A DNA stretch of 7,699 nucleotides from Methanobrevibacter sp. (GCA_017652345.1 JAGCBE010000456.1:1-7699), one strand, 5' to 3'; counted from the stretch's first letter, positions 1-5,914 are shown. Notes: a model not told the origin generated them from the letters alone. Made by a program: numbers and translations.

Positions 1-1415
1 GCTTTTTTATTGTATTCTTTTACTGTCTTAAAACCAACCACACCGTTTTCTTTTATATATGCAAGTTTGAATGATGAATCTATATATGTTGCCATTTTTC
101 CATATAGATTATTAAGGAATAGTTTTGCCAATTCACGTATAGCACCAGTGCTTTCTTGCTTTATCTTTTTCCATTTATTTATGTATTCATCAAACAGTCC
201 TATTTCAGCTTGAAAATAGCAACCATCTAAAATTTCAAATTCTGTTACATCATAATGTTCTAAAAATAGCTTGTAATCTGTCATTGTCATTGTGATGGTG
301 CAACGGCTATCTATTACCGTTCCATCGTCAAGAATATACTTGTTTAGATATTCATTTCTTTTGTGATTATAGAAGTCAGATGTTTCAAGCATTTCTCGCC
401 CGTTTCTTAGAAATGTGTTCTTGATTTGTACAAATGGAAGTTTATTCTTTTTAATCTTAAATTTTGTTGATATTCTGATAAAGAAATATTTATGCCCAAT
501 GTTTACTTCATCCGGAATATAATTTCCTTTCCAGAATGTCGGTTTTCCAACTGGAAAATAATTCCCGCTTTCAGAACTCATCATACTCGGATATAGGGAA
601 TTAACATCTAATGTTATCCCGTTTTCATGTATTTTTCTTTCTTTTCCTTTTGCTACGTAACACCAACCGCCACGATATGATTTTCGTACATATTCTCCTG
701 CATTATCACACCCATATTCTTCATTATCTAATGGTATTTCATAAAGGTTTGGAAAAAACATTTTATAATCAAGGGAACCCATTAAAAGTGTTGATTTATA
801 TTCACTTAAACAACAGGCTCCTATGGTTAACTTTGAATGTCCTTGTTGATACATTATTTCAAGACATTCTTTAACGACAAGAACGTCATTTTTTATATAC
901 TCCTGTTCCTGTTCTGTTATCTCACATCCTGCATATCGTTTTCCTACATATGTCATATCGAGTTTTCGATGCTTAGTTTTGAAAGAATCACCCATACGCT
1001 TTACAGAAAACGGCAGAAGTTTTAGACTGTCTTTTATTTCAATAACTTGTCCGTTTGTTTTTATTGTAATTGTGTACCATTCACCTATTTCAGAGATAAG
1101 ATATTTGAATGAATTATTTGGCATATATTTCGTAAGATAAAATTCTGGCTCTGTGTCCTCATTCATTACGGCTTGAGTGAATCTCTTTTTTGTTAATAAA
1201 TAGTCTAACCAGAAAGAACCATCAAATGAGAGATTATGATAGTAAATTGTCACGTTTTCTTTTAAGGAAGTTAAATAGTCAAACGTGTCATCTATACTAT
1301 GGAGAATTTGCACATCCTCTGTAAATAATTCAACAACAGCAGATGCCCAAACTTCTGTAAATTCTTGTCCCTCATATACTGTTGTTTCAAAATCACCTAC
1401 GAGAACTTTACTCAT
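1..1415 (-). CDS. Protein-primed family B DNA polymerase (phi29 p2-like), 3' end beyond window
   Basis: This gene encodes the replicative DNA polymerase of a phi29-type element, which uses a terminal protein as primer and has strand-displacement and 3'-5' exonuclease activity. The first 471 codons are visible and stay open to position 1; phi29 p2 is about 575 residues, so roughly the last hundred are missing. Exonuclease motifs are D8-F-E10 (ExoI), H60-N-L-S-F-D65 (ExoII) and Y173-I-K-N-D177 (ExoIII). The YRGG linker is at 247-250, polymerase motif A at D270-VNSLYPS, and motif B at K431-LFLNNLYG-K440. The intervening region (about 280-430) holds the terminal-protein-region insertions. The motif C YxDTDS must lie beyond the left edge. 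ATG 1415 lies 6 nt after the stop of the terminal-protein candidate. The nearest good Shine-Dalgarno (AAGGAG) is about 17 nt upstream inside that gene, which suggests translational coupling. Confidence 0.97.
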   Translation of the reverse strand, partial: MSKVLVGDFETTVYEGQEFTEVWASAVVELFTEDVQILHSIDDTFDYLTSLKENVTIYYHNLSFDGSFWLDYLLTKKRFTQAVMNEDTEPEFYLTKYMPNNSFKYLISEIGEWYTITIKTNGQVIEIKDSLKLLPFSVKRMGDSFKTKHRKLDMTYVGKRYAGCEITEQEQEYIKNDVLVVKECLEIMYQQGHSKLTIGACCLSEYKSTLLMGSLDYKMFFPNLYEIPLDNEEYGCDNAGEYVRKSYRGGWCYVAKGKERKIHENGITLDVNSLYPSMMSSESGNYFPVGKPTFWKGNYIPDEVNIGHKYFFIRISTKFKIKKNKLPFVQIKNTFLRNGREMLETSDFYNHKRNEYLNKYILDDGTVIDSRCTITMTMTDYKLFLEHYDVTEFEILDGCYFQAEIGLFDEYINKWKKIKQESTGAIRELAKLFLNNLYGKMATYIDSSFKLAYIKENGVVGFKTVKEYNKK

Positions 1416-1421
1416 AATCCA

Positions 1422-2453
1422 TCATTCTTCTTCTCCTTCGTCTTCCATTTCATCGTATTCATCCTCAACAATATTTGTTTCAGTTAAAATTGCTTTTAAC
1501 ATACTTCCTACTTCATAAACTTTTCTTCCATTACTGTCGTGAATTAAGGTATCAATATATCTGTTAATTTCTTCTGCGTGTCTTTCAATTTGCTTGCCTA
1601 TTGCAACAGGGTCACGTTCTCTTTCAAAAGTGATAATATCAATAATTTCTGAAGCAAAATCTTTTGCTATTCTGGCACCAGATGTTTTATCACTTCTTTC
1701 AAGAATTAAATATAGTTTCTGTAACGTGTATTCTATTTCACTAAACCAGTCAGTTGTATCACCAGTATTATCTGTATAATCACCCGGAATTGGCGGCTCT
1801 GGAAGTGGCTCAGGTTCCGGCTCTGGTTCTACCTGATTTTCTTCTTCCAATTCACGTTGGGCCTGTCTTTCCAAGTCCTTAATATATTCTTCGTAACTAT
1901 CAAAACCCTTTTCTTTAGCAAATTGTTCATCTCTTTCTCTCCTTTCTTGCTCTCTTCTCTCGATTTCACGTTGCTCTTCTGGCCATTCTTCTTTTAACCA
2001 TCTTTGATGCTCTAATTCATCTAGATATTCCTGATAACTATTAAAACCCTGTTCTTTAGCAAATTCTTCATTTCTTTCTTGCCTTCTTTTAATTCTTTCA
2101 GCTTCGGCTTCCGCCGCTTCTAAATTTGATTTTTCTTCGTAATTCTTAAACCCTTCTTTCCTCGCTTCTTTGTCTTTAGATTTTTTCACATCATCAAATG
2201 CCCAAAAGACGTGACGTTTCTTTATATTTTTTAATCTATCAACTGTTTTTGCATTTGGATTTTCTGGCATTTTAATAATATCATCCAAAGTAACAAATTC
2301 AGCGACATCTGTGAATTCCCTTTTATAGATATTATACAGTTTTGCTATTCTTCTAACTTCTTTGGCAATTTGCTTATCTATTTTACCCTGCTTTTTTGCA
2401 TTATAAGCGTACCTAATTCCATACGCTATTCTGTTTATAATATCTCTAAACAT
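1422..2453 (-). CDS. Probable terminal protein (replication primer), 343 aa
   Basis: The likely role is the genome-linked terminal protein that primes replication; this is inferred from position (directly upstream of the polymerase, as in phi29 genes 3-2) and architecture, since I recognise no sequence signature. The N-terminus (1-90) is basic and could bind DNA. Residues 95-205 are charged and coiled-coil-like with three repeats: EARKEGFKNYEE (96-107), FAKEQGFNSYQEY (131-143) and FAKEKGFDSYEEY (178-190). An EPEPEPEP-rich Pro/acidic linker (208-223) joins a C-terminal domain of about 110 residues. That domain has Ser, Thr and Tyr candidates for the priming hydroxyl and ends in a very acidic tail. 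phi29 terminal protein is 266 residues, so this one is longer, mainly through the repeats. Its ATG is preceded by GAGGTGG. Alternative: a scaffold or membrane-adaptor protein, with the terminal protein elsewhere. Confidence 0.6.
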   Translation of the reverse strand: MFRDIINRIAYGIRYAYNAKKQGKIDKQIAKEVRRIAKLYNIYKREFTDVAEFVTLDDIIKMPENPNAKTVDRLKNIKKRHVFWAFDDVKKSKDKEARKEGFKNYEEKSNLEAAEAEAERIKRRQERNEEFAKEQGFNSYQEYLDELEHQRWLKEEWPEEQREIERREQERRERDEQFAKEKGFDSYEEYIKDLERQAQRELEEENQVEPEPEPEPLPEPPIPGDYTDNTGDTTDWFSEIEYTLQKLYLILERSDKTSGARIAKDFASEIIDIITFERERDPVAIGKQIERHAEEINRYIDTLIHDSNGRKVYEVGSMLKAILTETNIVEDEYDEMEDEGEEE

Positions 2454-2466
2454 ACTGCCACCTCAT

Positions 2467-2502
2467 AAACAAAAGGAGAGGTTTTACCCTCTCCCTTTGT
2501 TT
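2467..2502 (-). terminator. Strong hairpin terminator/attenuator between SSB and terminal-protein genes
   Basis: A 15-bp inverted repeat (arms 2467-2481 and 2488-2502, six-base loop) contains a single G·U pair when read as minus-strand RNA. The 3' arm ends in TTTTGTTT, so the stem includes its own U-rich tract as in many intrinsic terminators. It lies after the SSB stop and just before the Shine-Dalgarno of the 343-residue gene. It probably lets only part of the transcription through, keeping terminal protein and polymerase low relative to SSB. Confidence 0.8.
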
Positions 2503-2541
2503 GTGTTTTATCGGAAATAGCTAATTAGCTTTTCCAGTTAA

Positions 2542-2940
2542 TTAAGCAACAAGAGAACAGGTCAGGAAATCTTTTCCTGCAAAGTTCTTAGACGGCTTAC
2601 GAAAAGCCCTGATTGTGAACGTTTCGTCATAGGTTCCATTATCTGCATTTTCATCCATCATTTCGTCTGCAATATTAAGGAATGTATTGATAAAAGATGC
2701 AGAACCAGTGGTGAACTTCTGTCCCTCTGTATCTACGATATGAATGACTTCATAATCGGGAGTAGAAGACTTGTCATTGTGGACAGCAAGAATGACATAG
2801 GATTCAACCTCAATGTCAAAATATTTGACGTCCTTTGTGATGTCGTCAATCTTTGTTGCGAGAGAGGTGTCTTTCATCATAACACGCTCCGCTTTGGACA
2901 GTTCACGAGAACTCTTTTTAATCTGAACAGAATAAGCCAT
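2542..2940 (-). CDS. Probable phage ssDNA-binding protein, 132 aa
   Basis: This is probably the single-stranded DNA-binding protein that coats the strand displaced during protein-primed replication. Evidence is the size (phi29 SSB is 124 residues), the place just upstream of the terminal-protein and polymerase genes, and a general resemblance to SSB-annotated proteins of small Gram-positive podoviruses, including a basic Ser-rich N-terminus (MAYSVQIKKSSRELSKAERV), a β-rich core with VESYVILAVHNDKS, and a C-terminal GKDFLTCSLV. The ATG at 2940 has a clear Shine-Dalgarno (AAAGGAG). The strong ribosome site and the terminator directly downstream fit a product needed in quantity. The assignment is from memory of the family pattern plus synteny; no catalytic residues exist to confirm it. 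Confidence 0.6.
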   Translation of the reverse strand: MAYSVQIKKSSRELSKAERVMMKDTSLATKIDDITKDVKYFDIEVESYVILAVHNDKSSTPDYEVIHIVDTEGQKFTTGSASFINTFLNIADEMMDENADNGTYDETFTIRAFRKPSKNFAGKDFLTCSLVA

Positions 2941-2963
2941 TTTTTCTCTCCTTTACGTTTATT

Positions 2964-3254
2964 TTAGTTTGGCTTAACTTCTACTGATATTTCATCAGCA
3001 GATGCAATAAAACTTTCCAGATTCATTTGAAAAGTTTTTATTGTTTGATTACAGGGATATTCAATATCCTTTACATAAATTGGATGGGAAGTATACTCTT
3101 TGCTAAAAGCCCTTAAAACAGTGTCTTTTCTACGATAGTTTTTGTATGGAATTGAACATTCCTTTTGAAAATACTTTCCGTTTTCAACATTAACCATAAA
3201 ACAGGTCGTTGTTAGGGTTTTTAATTTTCGAGTAACATACTTCTTTCTACTCAT
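2964..3254 (-). CDS. phi29 p6-like dsDNA-binding protein, copy C (96 aa)
   Basis: This is a member of a small family occurring three times here and resembling phi29 p6, the histone-like protein that wraps double-stranded DNA and activates origins. It opens with KKYVTRKLKTLTTTCFMVNV, matching the first-gene paralogue (KEKYITRTIKKTVLTALVFD) in charge and spacing. Both have a middle stretch ending in a Ser/Thr-Pro or Thr-Val then β-like segment (HPIYVKDIEY versus TVKILMVKSA) and close with an F-containing helix (MNLESFIASADEI versus MRKFLEYSELM). I chose ATG 3254 over an upstream start because GAGGTG stands 7 nt before it. It overlaps the end of the preceding gene by 8 nt (ATGAGTAG). The p6 assignment is by pattern and by the p6-SSB-TP-polymerase order. 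Confidence 0.6.
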   Translation of the reverse strand: MSRKKYVTRKLKTLTTTCFMVNVENGKYFQKECSIPYKNYRRKDTVLRAFSKEYTSHPIYVKDIEYPCNQTIKTFQMNLESFIASADEISVEVKPN

Positions 3255-3456
3255 GTTTTGACACCTCTTTGTTCTTTCTGTAGGAGTTATAATACTCCAA
3301 TAATCCAAGGTCAATTAGAATCTCTTTATATATCTTCAGCAATTCCCAATTTTTAACAACATCGTTTGTAATTGATTTAGCTGTTGATACAGATAATTCT
3401 AATTCATAAACCCGGTCATAAAGAATCTTCATGGAAAAATCACCTTGCACATCCAT
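3247..3456 (-). CDS. Hypothetical helical protein, 69 aa
   Basis: I do not recognise the family. The product looks largely α-helical and charged, with no membrane segment or cysteine motif, and ends in a Lys/Glu-rich tail. ATG 3456 has GGAG 8 nt upstream. An internal ATG nine codons in (MKILYDRVYEL) is also preceded by an AAGGTG-type site, so a 61-residue product is possible. Between the two starts lies one copy of the GTGATTTTTC motif that recurs in the window. The 3' end overlaps the next gene by 8 nt, so translation is probably coupled to the p6-like copy C. Confidence 0.7.
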   Translation of the reverse strand: MDVQGDFSMKILYDRVYELELSVSTAKSITNDVVKNWELLKIYKEILIDLGLLEYYNSYRKNKEVSKHE

Positions 3457-3461
3457 AGTTA

Positions 3462-3599
3462 TTACTCCTCATGGATGCTTTCATAAATAATCATTCCTAT
3501 GCTTAGAATTATGGCAATAAACATAAGCACAAAACAGGTTTTAACTCCAGATGGTGTTTGCATGAAAAAGTATAATAGCGTTTCTTCTGGTTTTGGCAT
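3462..3599 (-). CDS. Small single-pass membrane protein, 45 aa
   Basis: This short gene starts at ATG 3599, two bases after the stop of the preceding gene, with GGGGA as Shine-Dalgarno. It ends TAA six bases before the next start. The 45-residue product has a polar N-terminus (MPKPEETLLYFFMQTPSG), one strongly hydrophobic helix of about 18-20 residues (FVLMFIAIILSIGMIIY), and an acidic tail ESIHEE. It is tightly packed between two genes in the replication operon. phi29 uses small membrane proteins (p1, p16.7) to attach replicating DNA to the membrane; a comparable role here is inference only. Holin or toxin functions are less likely from the location. Confidence 0.7.
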   Translation of the reverse strand: MPKPEETLLYFFMQTPSGVKTCFVLMFIAIILSIGMIIYESIHEE

Positions 3600-3600
3600 T

Positions 3601-3786
3601 TCAAATCCCCTTTAATTTGTGAATTAGTTCTCCATAGGATAAATACCCATAAACTTCAAAATATTTGTCTTGAACTTCGTGTTTCATCCTAATTAAATCC
3701 TTGCAATCTTCATTACTTCTCGCTTCGATTATGTCAACCCTTTTTTCGCCGTAACGATTCTTGTAAAAAACACAATAATCTTTCAT
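3601..3786 (-). CDS. Hypothetical protein, 61 aa
   Basis: Unrecognised small soluble protein. It begins MKDYCVFYKNRYGEKRVDII, looking like an antiparallel β-hairpin followed by EARSNEDCKDLIRMKHE, an amphipathic helix, and a Tyr-rich end (YFEVYGYLSYGE). The ATG overlaps the stop of the upstream p6-like gene by one base (TAATG), and AGGA in that gene's last codons serves as ribosome site, so the two are probably translated together. Its own stop lies just before the small membrane protein start. No function can be assigned. Confidence 0.75.
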   Translation of the reverse strand: MKDYCVFYKNRYGEKRVDIIEARSNEDCKDLIRMKHEVQDKYFEVYGYLSYGELIHKLKGI

Positions 3787-4148
3787 TATCCTGCGGTTCC
3801 ATCTTCGGACGCATTGTTCTCCACAAAATCATTTACAGCTTCGACGTCGTTTTCAGCATATTCATTCTCATCTTCATCGCCGAAATCAGTCTGAATTAGC
3901 GGCGTAGAGAATTCATAAAATGCGTCAACAGTCATCATTCTGGTTTCACACATCGGCTTGCAATCAATAATGTCAATTAGCTTTGCTCCGGGATAGTTTT
4001 CTTCCACGAACATTTCACATTCTTTTTTGATTTTCTTAGGCGCCGTATTTCTGCAATAAATCACAACGCGGAAACCGCCGTCTTCCCTGCCGTAGCAGTA
4101 CGCTTCTACCATGGTTCCTTTGAACTTCTTTTTAATGTAACTTGCCAT
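3786..4148 (-). CDS. phi29 p6-like dsDNA-binding protein, copy B, with acidic tail (120 aa)
   Basis: This is the second paralogue of the p6-like family in the window. The N-terminal part (IKKKFKGTMVEAYCYG) corresponds to the basic RTIKKTVLTALVFD segment of copy A. The core ends with LIDIIDCKPMCETRMMTVDAFYEFS, matching VKILMVKSAETVT...MRKFLEYS in spacing. After residue 85 comes an extra Asp/Glu/Asn-rich tail of about 35 residues, ending DGTAG; phi29 p6 also has an acidic C-terminus. The ATG has AAGGAG nine or ten nt upstream. The tRNA-like element lies directly upstream of its leader. Base composition appears slightly richer in GC than the flanking small genes. A role as nucleoid-type or transcription-modulating protein is inferred. 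Confidence 0.55.
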   Translation of the reverse strand: MASYIKKKFKGTMVEAYCYGREDGGFRVVIYCRNTAPKKIKKECEMFVEENYPGAKLIDIIDCKPMCETRMMTVDAFYEFSTPLIQTDFGDEDENEYAENDVEAVNDFVENNASEDGTAG

Positions 4149-4178
4149 TGTTTTAACTCCTTTTTTATTTTTTATTTA

Positions 4179-4197
4179 TGCGGCATGGCTTACCGCA
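4179..4197 (-). other. Small hairpin abutting the tRNA-like 3' end
   Basis: TGCGG (4179-4183) pairs with CCGCA (4193-4197) around a nine-base loop. It begins one base past the tRNA-like discriminator position and ends at the A-rich leader of the p6-like copy B gene. There is no following U run, so it is not a standard terminator; it might mark an RNA processing boundary. Confidence 0.45.
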
Positions 4198-4198
4198 A

Positions 4199-4262
4199 CT
4201 ACGCTAACAGGAATCGAACCTGTTTTATAGGATTTTTTCACTATAAGTCACCAGACAGCGTA
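4199..4262 (-). tRNA. tRNA-like element lacking a D arm (64 nt)
   Basis: Minus-strand RNA starting at 4262 has a 7-bp acceptor stem (TACGCTG with TAGCGTA, one G·T pair) and a canonical T arm, ACAGG-TTCGATT-CCTGT, which includes the universal GGTTCGATTCC signature. An anticodon-like stem of 5-6 bp (TTATAG/CTATAA) carries a ten-base loop, TGAAAAAATC. Only about ten bases stand where the D arm should be, and the element is 64 rather than about 75 nt. No CCA is encoded. If the loop is read from the conserved T, GAA would be the Phe-type anticodon triplet, but the oversized loop makes this uncertain. It could be a degenerate tRNA, a minimal tRNA-like processing element, or a decoy. It lies in the spacer between two operon genes. 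Confidence 0.5.
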
Positions 4263-4303
4263 ACCAATAAGAGGAGGCACAAAAAGGCATCAATCAGTCA
4301 ATT

Positions 4304-4519
4304 TTATTCAGTGTAACTCAGTGCTTCTTCTTCGTCAAATTCCTTGATGGCATTTTCTGAATTTGGAAGTTTGAAACATGATGCTATATAGCATTTGTTC
4401 TCAGGTCTATCGCCGTACATTTCTTCTTTGGTACAATCGAAGAATTCAAAGTATTTTTTCTTCGCTTCTTCACTTAAATCTGAAAGATAAAGATTCATTT
4501 CAATAATACGGTTACTCAT
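4304..4519 (-). CDS. Hypothetical small acidic protein, 71 aa
   Basis: The start is ATG 4519, chosen because AAGGAG lies ten nt upstream; an in-frame GTG at 4546 would add nine residues (MIFIRRILN) but has poorer ribosome-site spacing and coincides with the recurring GTGATTTTT motif. The product begins MSNRIIEMNLYLSDLSEEAK and continues with a helix (KKYFEFFDCTKEEMYG) and an acidic end. The NLYLSDLSEEAKKKYFEF pattern resembles small conserved proteins common in gut Firmicutes phages and plasmids (a β-strand followed by a DLTxEAQ-like helix), none with known function to my knowledge. It overlaps the preceding gene by 8 nt and precedes the tRNA-like element. Confidence 0.7.
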   Translation of the reverse strand: MSNRIIEMNLYLSDLSEEAKKKYFEFFDCTKEEMYGDRPENKCYIASCFKLPNSENAIKEFDEEEALSYTE

Positions 4520-4784
4520 GTTCAATATTCTCCTTATAAAAATCACTTGAAACCCCGTCTTTCATCGGGAATCTTACACCAAAGAAATGGTATGTTCTTG
4601 ACAGAGGAAAATTAACCCATTCTGCATAGTCATTATCAAGCAGTCTTTGCGTGATTTTTTCACCAAGCGTTCTGCGGGTTTCACACTCTGTCAGAAGTTC
4701 GTTTTTAATCAGCGTAACGAACAGCCCTTTTTTCTTGTTTGTACAGATATTATCCATGTACTTTTTGATTCTCAGAAAAATCAC
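4512..4784 (-). CDS. Hypothetical protein, 81-90 aa, start uncertain
   Basis: Unrecognised. Two starts are possible: GTG 4784, with GAGG eight nt upstream, and ATG 4757, which has only a weak GAG about 15 nt upstream. I give the GTG because of its ribosome site, although the GTG is itself part of a recurring motif (GTGATTTTTC) that may be regulatory. The conserved-looking part is FVTLIKNELLTECETRRTLG, then an amphipathic helix and SRTYHFFGVRFPMKDG. The product is mixed α/β, soluble, and weakly basic at the N-terminus. The stop overlaps the next start by 8 nt. Confidence 0.65.
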   Translation of the reverse strand: MIFLRIKKYMDNICTNKKKGLFVTLIKNELLTECETRRTLGEKITQRLLDNDYAEWVNFPLSRTYHFFGVRFPMKDGVSSDFYKENIEHE

Positions 4785-4811
4785 TTTTTTGCCCTCGCTT
4801 TCATTGTGTTG

Positions 4812-5015
4812 TTAGAAGATGAAATCCGTGTATACTTCTTTCTTTCCAGAAAAGAATCTTTCATGGTTTACATCTTCAAATTTGTAACAGGAATAGGTTT
4901 TGCTTGAGCGGTCGTATTCTCCGCGTATCCATACCTGCGGTTCCTCTGCAAATTCAATGGGTTTTAGAGTGAAAAAATCTCCTTTTTTCAACTCTTTGAT
5001 TGTTGCCTTTTTCAT
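4812..5015 (-). CDS. Conserved small phage protein, 67 aa
   Basis: ATG 5015 is the start, with AAGGAG a few bases upstream; a longer frame continues upstream but lacks a ribosome site and would run into the neighbouring gene. The product opens MKKATIKELKKGDFFTLKPI and contains QVWIRGEYDRSSKTYSCYKF followed by EDVNHERFF and an aromatic end. This KKGDFF...VW.RG.Y.RSSK.YSC.KFDDVNHE pattern is one I have met in small conserved hypothetical proteins of Firmicutes phages and mobile elements. It looks like a compact β-barrel; a nucleic-acid or membrane-surface role has not, to my knowledge, been shown. It is separated from its upstream gene by a leader of the type repeated twice more in the window. 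Confidence 0.75.
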   Translation of the reverse strand: MKKATIKELKKGDFFTLKPIEFAEEPQVWIRGEYDRSSKTYSCYKFEDVNHERFFSGKKEVYTDFIF

Positions 5016-5031
5016 GTGCCTTTTCTCCTTG

Positions 5032-5052
5032 TTTTTATTTAGGGTTTTAATC
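5032..5052 (-). repeat. Leader module, partial copy (GATTAAAACCCTAAATAAAAA)
   Basis: This is the short form of a leader found also at 5386-5408 and 5854-5876. It has the same order of elements, GATTAAAACCC, then AAATAAAAA, then an AAGGAG ribosome site, but without the terminator hairpin in front. Here the stop of the upstream gene (TAA at 5047-5049) is embedded in the module. Confidence 0.6.
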
Positions 5053-5361
5053 CTCATATTCAAGCATTGGACATCCGAGAAGACCAAACAAAATGTTGTC
5101 ATAGTTTTCTCCAACTTCTTTTGTCATCAGAACAGAGAGAACTAAATCAACACATTCTTCGTGACTAAACCCCATTTCATGTACAACACACAACCGCTCA
5201 TATTCATCAATAAAACGGTGTTTCTTTTCACACGTAATCTTATCGTCGTCTACCTCAACATGGTATGCGATTTTAAGGTCATCTGTGTCCCAGAAATAGA
5301 AAGCATTAAAATGTGTCCTGTGGTCATCAATCGCATTGATTTGAATCTTGAAATTACGCAT
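5047..5361 (-). CDS. Hypothetical protein, 104 aa
   Basis: Unrecognised. ATG 5361 follows AAAGGAG at good spacing. The sequence starts with a β-rich half (MRNFKIQINAIDDHRTHFNA, then FYFWDTDDLKIAYHVEVDDD) and ends in helices (YERLCVVHEMGFSHEECVDL). There are several His and Cys residues, but they are not arranged as an obvious metal site. It is acidic overall, with no signal peptide or membrane segment. It is flanked upstream by a full terminator-leader cassette and downstream by the partial one, so it may be a separately regulated single-gene unit. Confidence 0.75.
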   Translation of the reverse strand: MRNFKIQINAIDDHRTHFNAFYFWDTDDLKIAYHVEVDDDKITCEKKHRFIDEYERLCVVHEMGFSHEECVDLVLSVLMTKEVGENYDNILFGLLGCPMLEYED

Positions 5362-5385
5362 CTTTTTAATCTCCTTTTATTGTAA

Positions 5386-5408
5386 TTTTTATTTTGGGTT
5401 TTAATCCC
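5386..5408 (-). repeat. Leader module, copy A
   Basis: GGGATTAAAACCC followed by AAAATAAAAATT and an AAAGGAG ribosome site for the gene starting at 5361. The GGG and CCC can form a short stem. It is nearly identical to the module at 5854-5876 and follows directly after a terminator hairpin. Confidence 0.65.
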
Positions 5409-5410
5409 AT

Positions 5411-5435
5411 CAAAACGGGCAAATTATATTGCCCG
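5411..5435 (-). terminator. Intrinsic terminator, copy A
   Basis: CGGGCAA and TTGCCCG (5416-5422, 5429-5435) form a perfect 7-bp stem with a six-base loop; on the minus strand the stem is followed by TTTTG. It lies 21 nt past the stop of the 124-residue gene. The same stem and flanks recur at 5880-5903. Confidence 0.75.
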
Positions 5436-5456
5436 CTTTAGTTGGATTATAACCTA

Positions 5457-5831
5457 TCAGAACTTAACAAATTTGTTTCCAGTGAATTCTTCAAAATTCT
5501 TCAGAAAATCGAGAAGTGAATCAGAAATTGCAAGAGCGCCAACGGTGTATGCAAAAATCTGTTCAAGCGGCATTTCAGTATTTGAGGTTGTAAGTTCAAT
5601 TCCTGCTGAAACCCTGCCGATTGTTACACAATAAACATTGAATGTTTCTTGTGTATACATATGATGAATAATTACTTTGTAATCTTCACCGTCTAATGTT
5701 TTGTTTACAGTGACGAAACCGGGCATTGTGTGGTATGAATACAATCCGATTGCAATATCGGAACCTTTGTATTCAAGCATGGTTTCTTCGTTATCATTCA
5801 TAACGAGTTTTTTCATAAAGGTTGCGTTCAT
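5457..5831 (-). CDS. Hypothetical protein, 124 aa
   Basis: Unrecognised. ATG 5831 has AAAAGGAG upstream at ideal spacing. The first half is β-rich (SDIAIGLYSYHTMPGFVTVN, then DYKVIIHHMYTQETFNVYCV), the rest helical (MPLEQIFAYTVGALAISDSL followed by a LDFLKNFEEF helix). There is no signal peptide. The helical FAYTVGALAISDSL segment is moderately hydrophobic but interrupted, so I read it as a buried helix rather than a membrane span. It stands alone between two near-identical terminator-leader cassettes, suggesting that it or the cassettes arose by duplication and insertion. Confidence 0.75.
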   Translation of the reverse strand: MNATFMKKLVMNDNEETMLEYKGSDIAIGLYSYHTMPGFVTVNKTLDGEDYKVIIHHMYTQETFNVYCVTIGRVSAGIELTTSNTEMPLEQIFAYTVGALAISDSLLDFLKNFEEFTGNKFVKF

Positions 5832-5853
5832 TTTTAATTCTCCTTTTAGAATA

Positions 5854-5876
5854 TTTTTATTTGGGGTTTTAATCCC
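5854..5876 (-). repeat. Leader module, copy B
   Basis: GGGATTAAAACCCC, then AAATAAAAATATT and AAAAGGAG for the gene starting at 5831. It matches copy A (5386-5408) almost base for base, while the loops of the adjoining terminators differ. Confidence 0.65.
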
Positions 5877-5879
5877 ATC

Positions 5880-5903
5880 AAAACGGGCAATCGGTTTTGC
5901 CCG
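5880..5903 (-). terminator. Intrinsic terminator, copy B
   Basis: CGGGCAA (5884-5890) and TTGCCCG (5897-5903) form a 7-bp stem with loop TCGGTT; TTTTG follows on the minus strand. It starts 11 nt after the TAA of the 95-residue gene. Its stem is identical to that of copy A, but its loop differs. Confidence 0.75.
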
Positions 5904-5914
5904 CTTTAGTTTGA

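Noticed and set aside
611..1518. Plus-strand frames opposite the polymerase and terminal-protein genes
   Set aside because: They are short, lack ribosome sites and lie antisense to clearly conserved coding sequence.
4970..4990. Further GTGATTTTTC copy near GAGTGAAAAAATC
   Set aside because: The order and number of bases differ (GTGAAAAAATC on the plus strand), so it is not the same motif.
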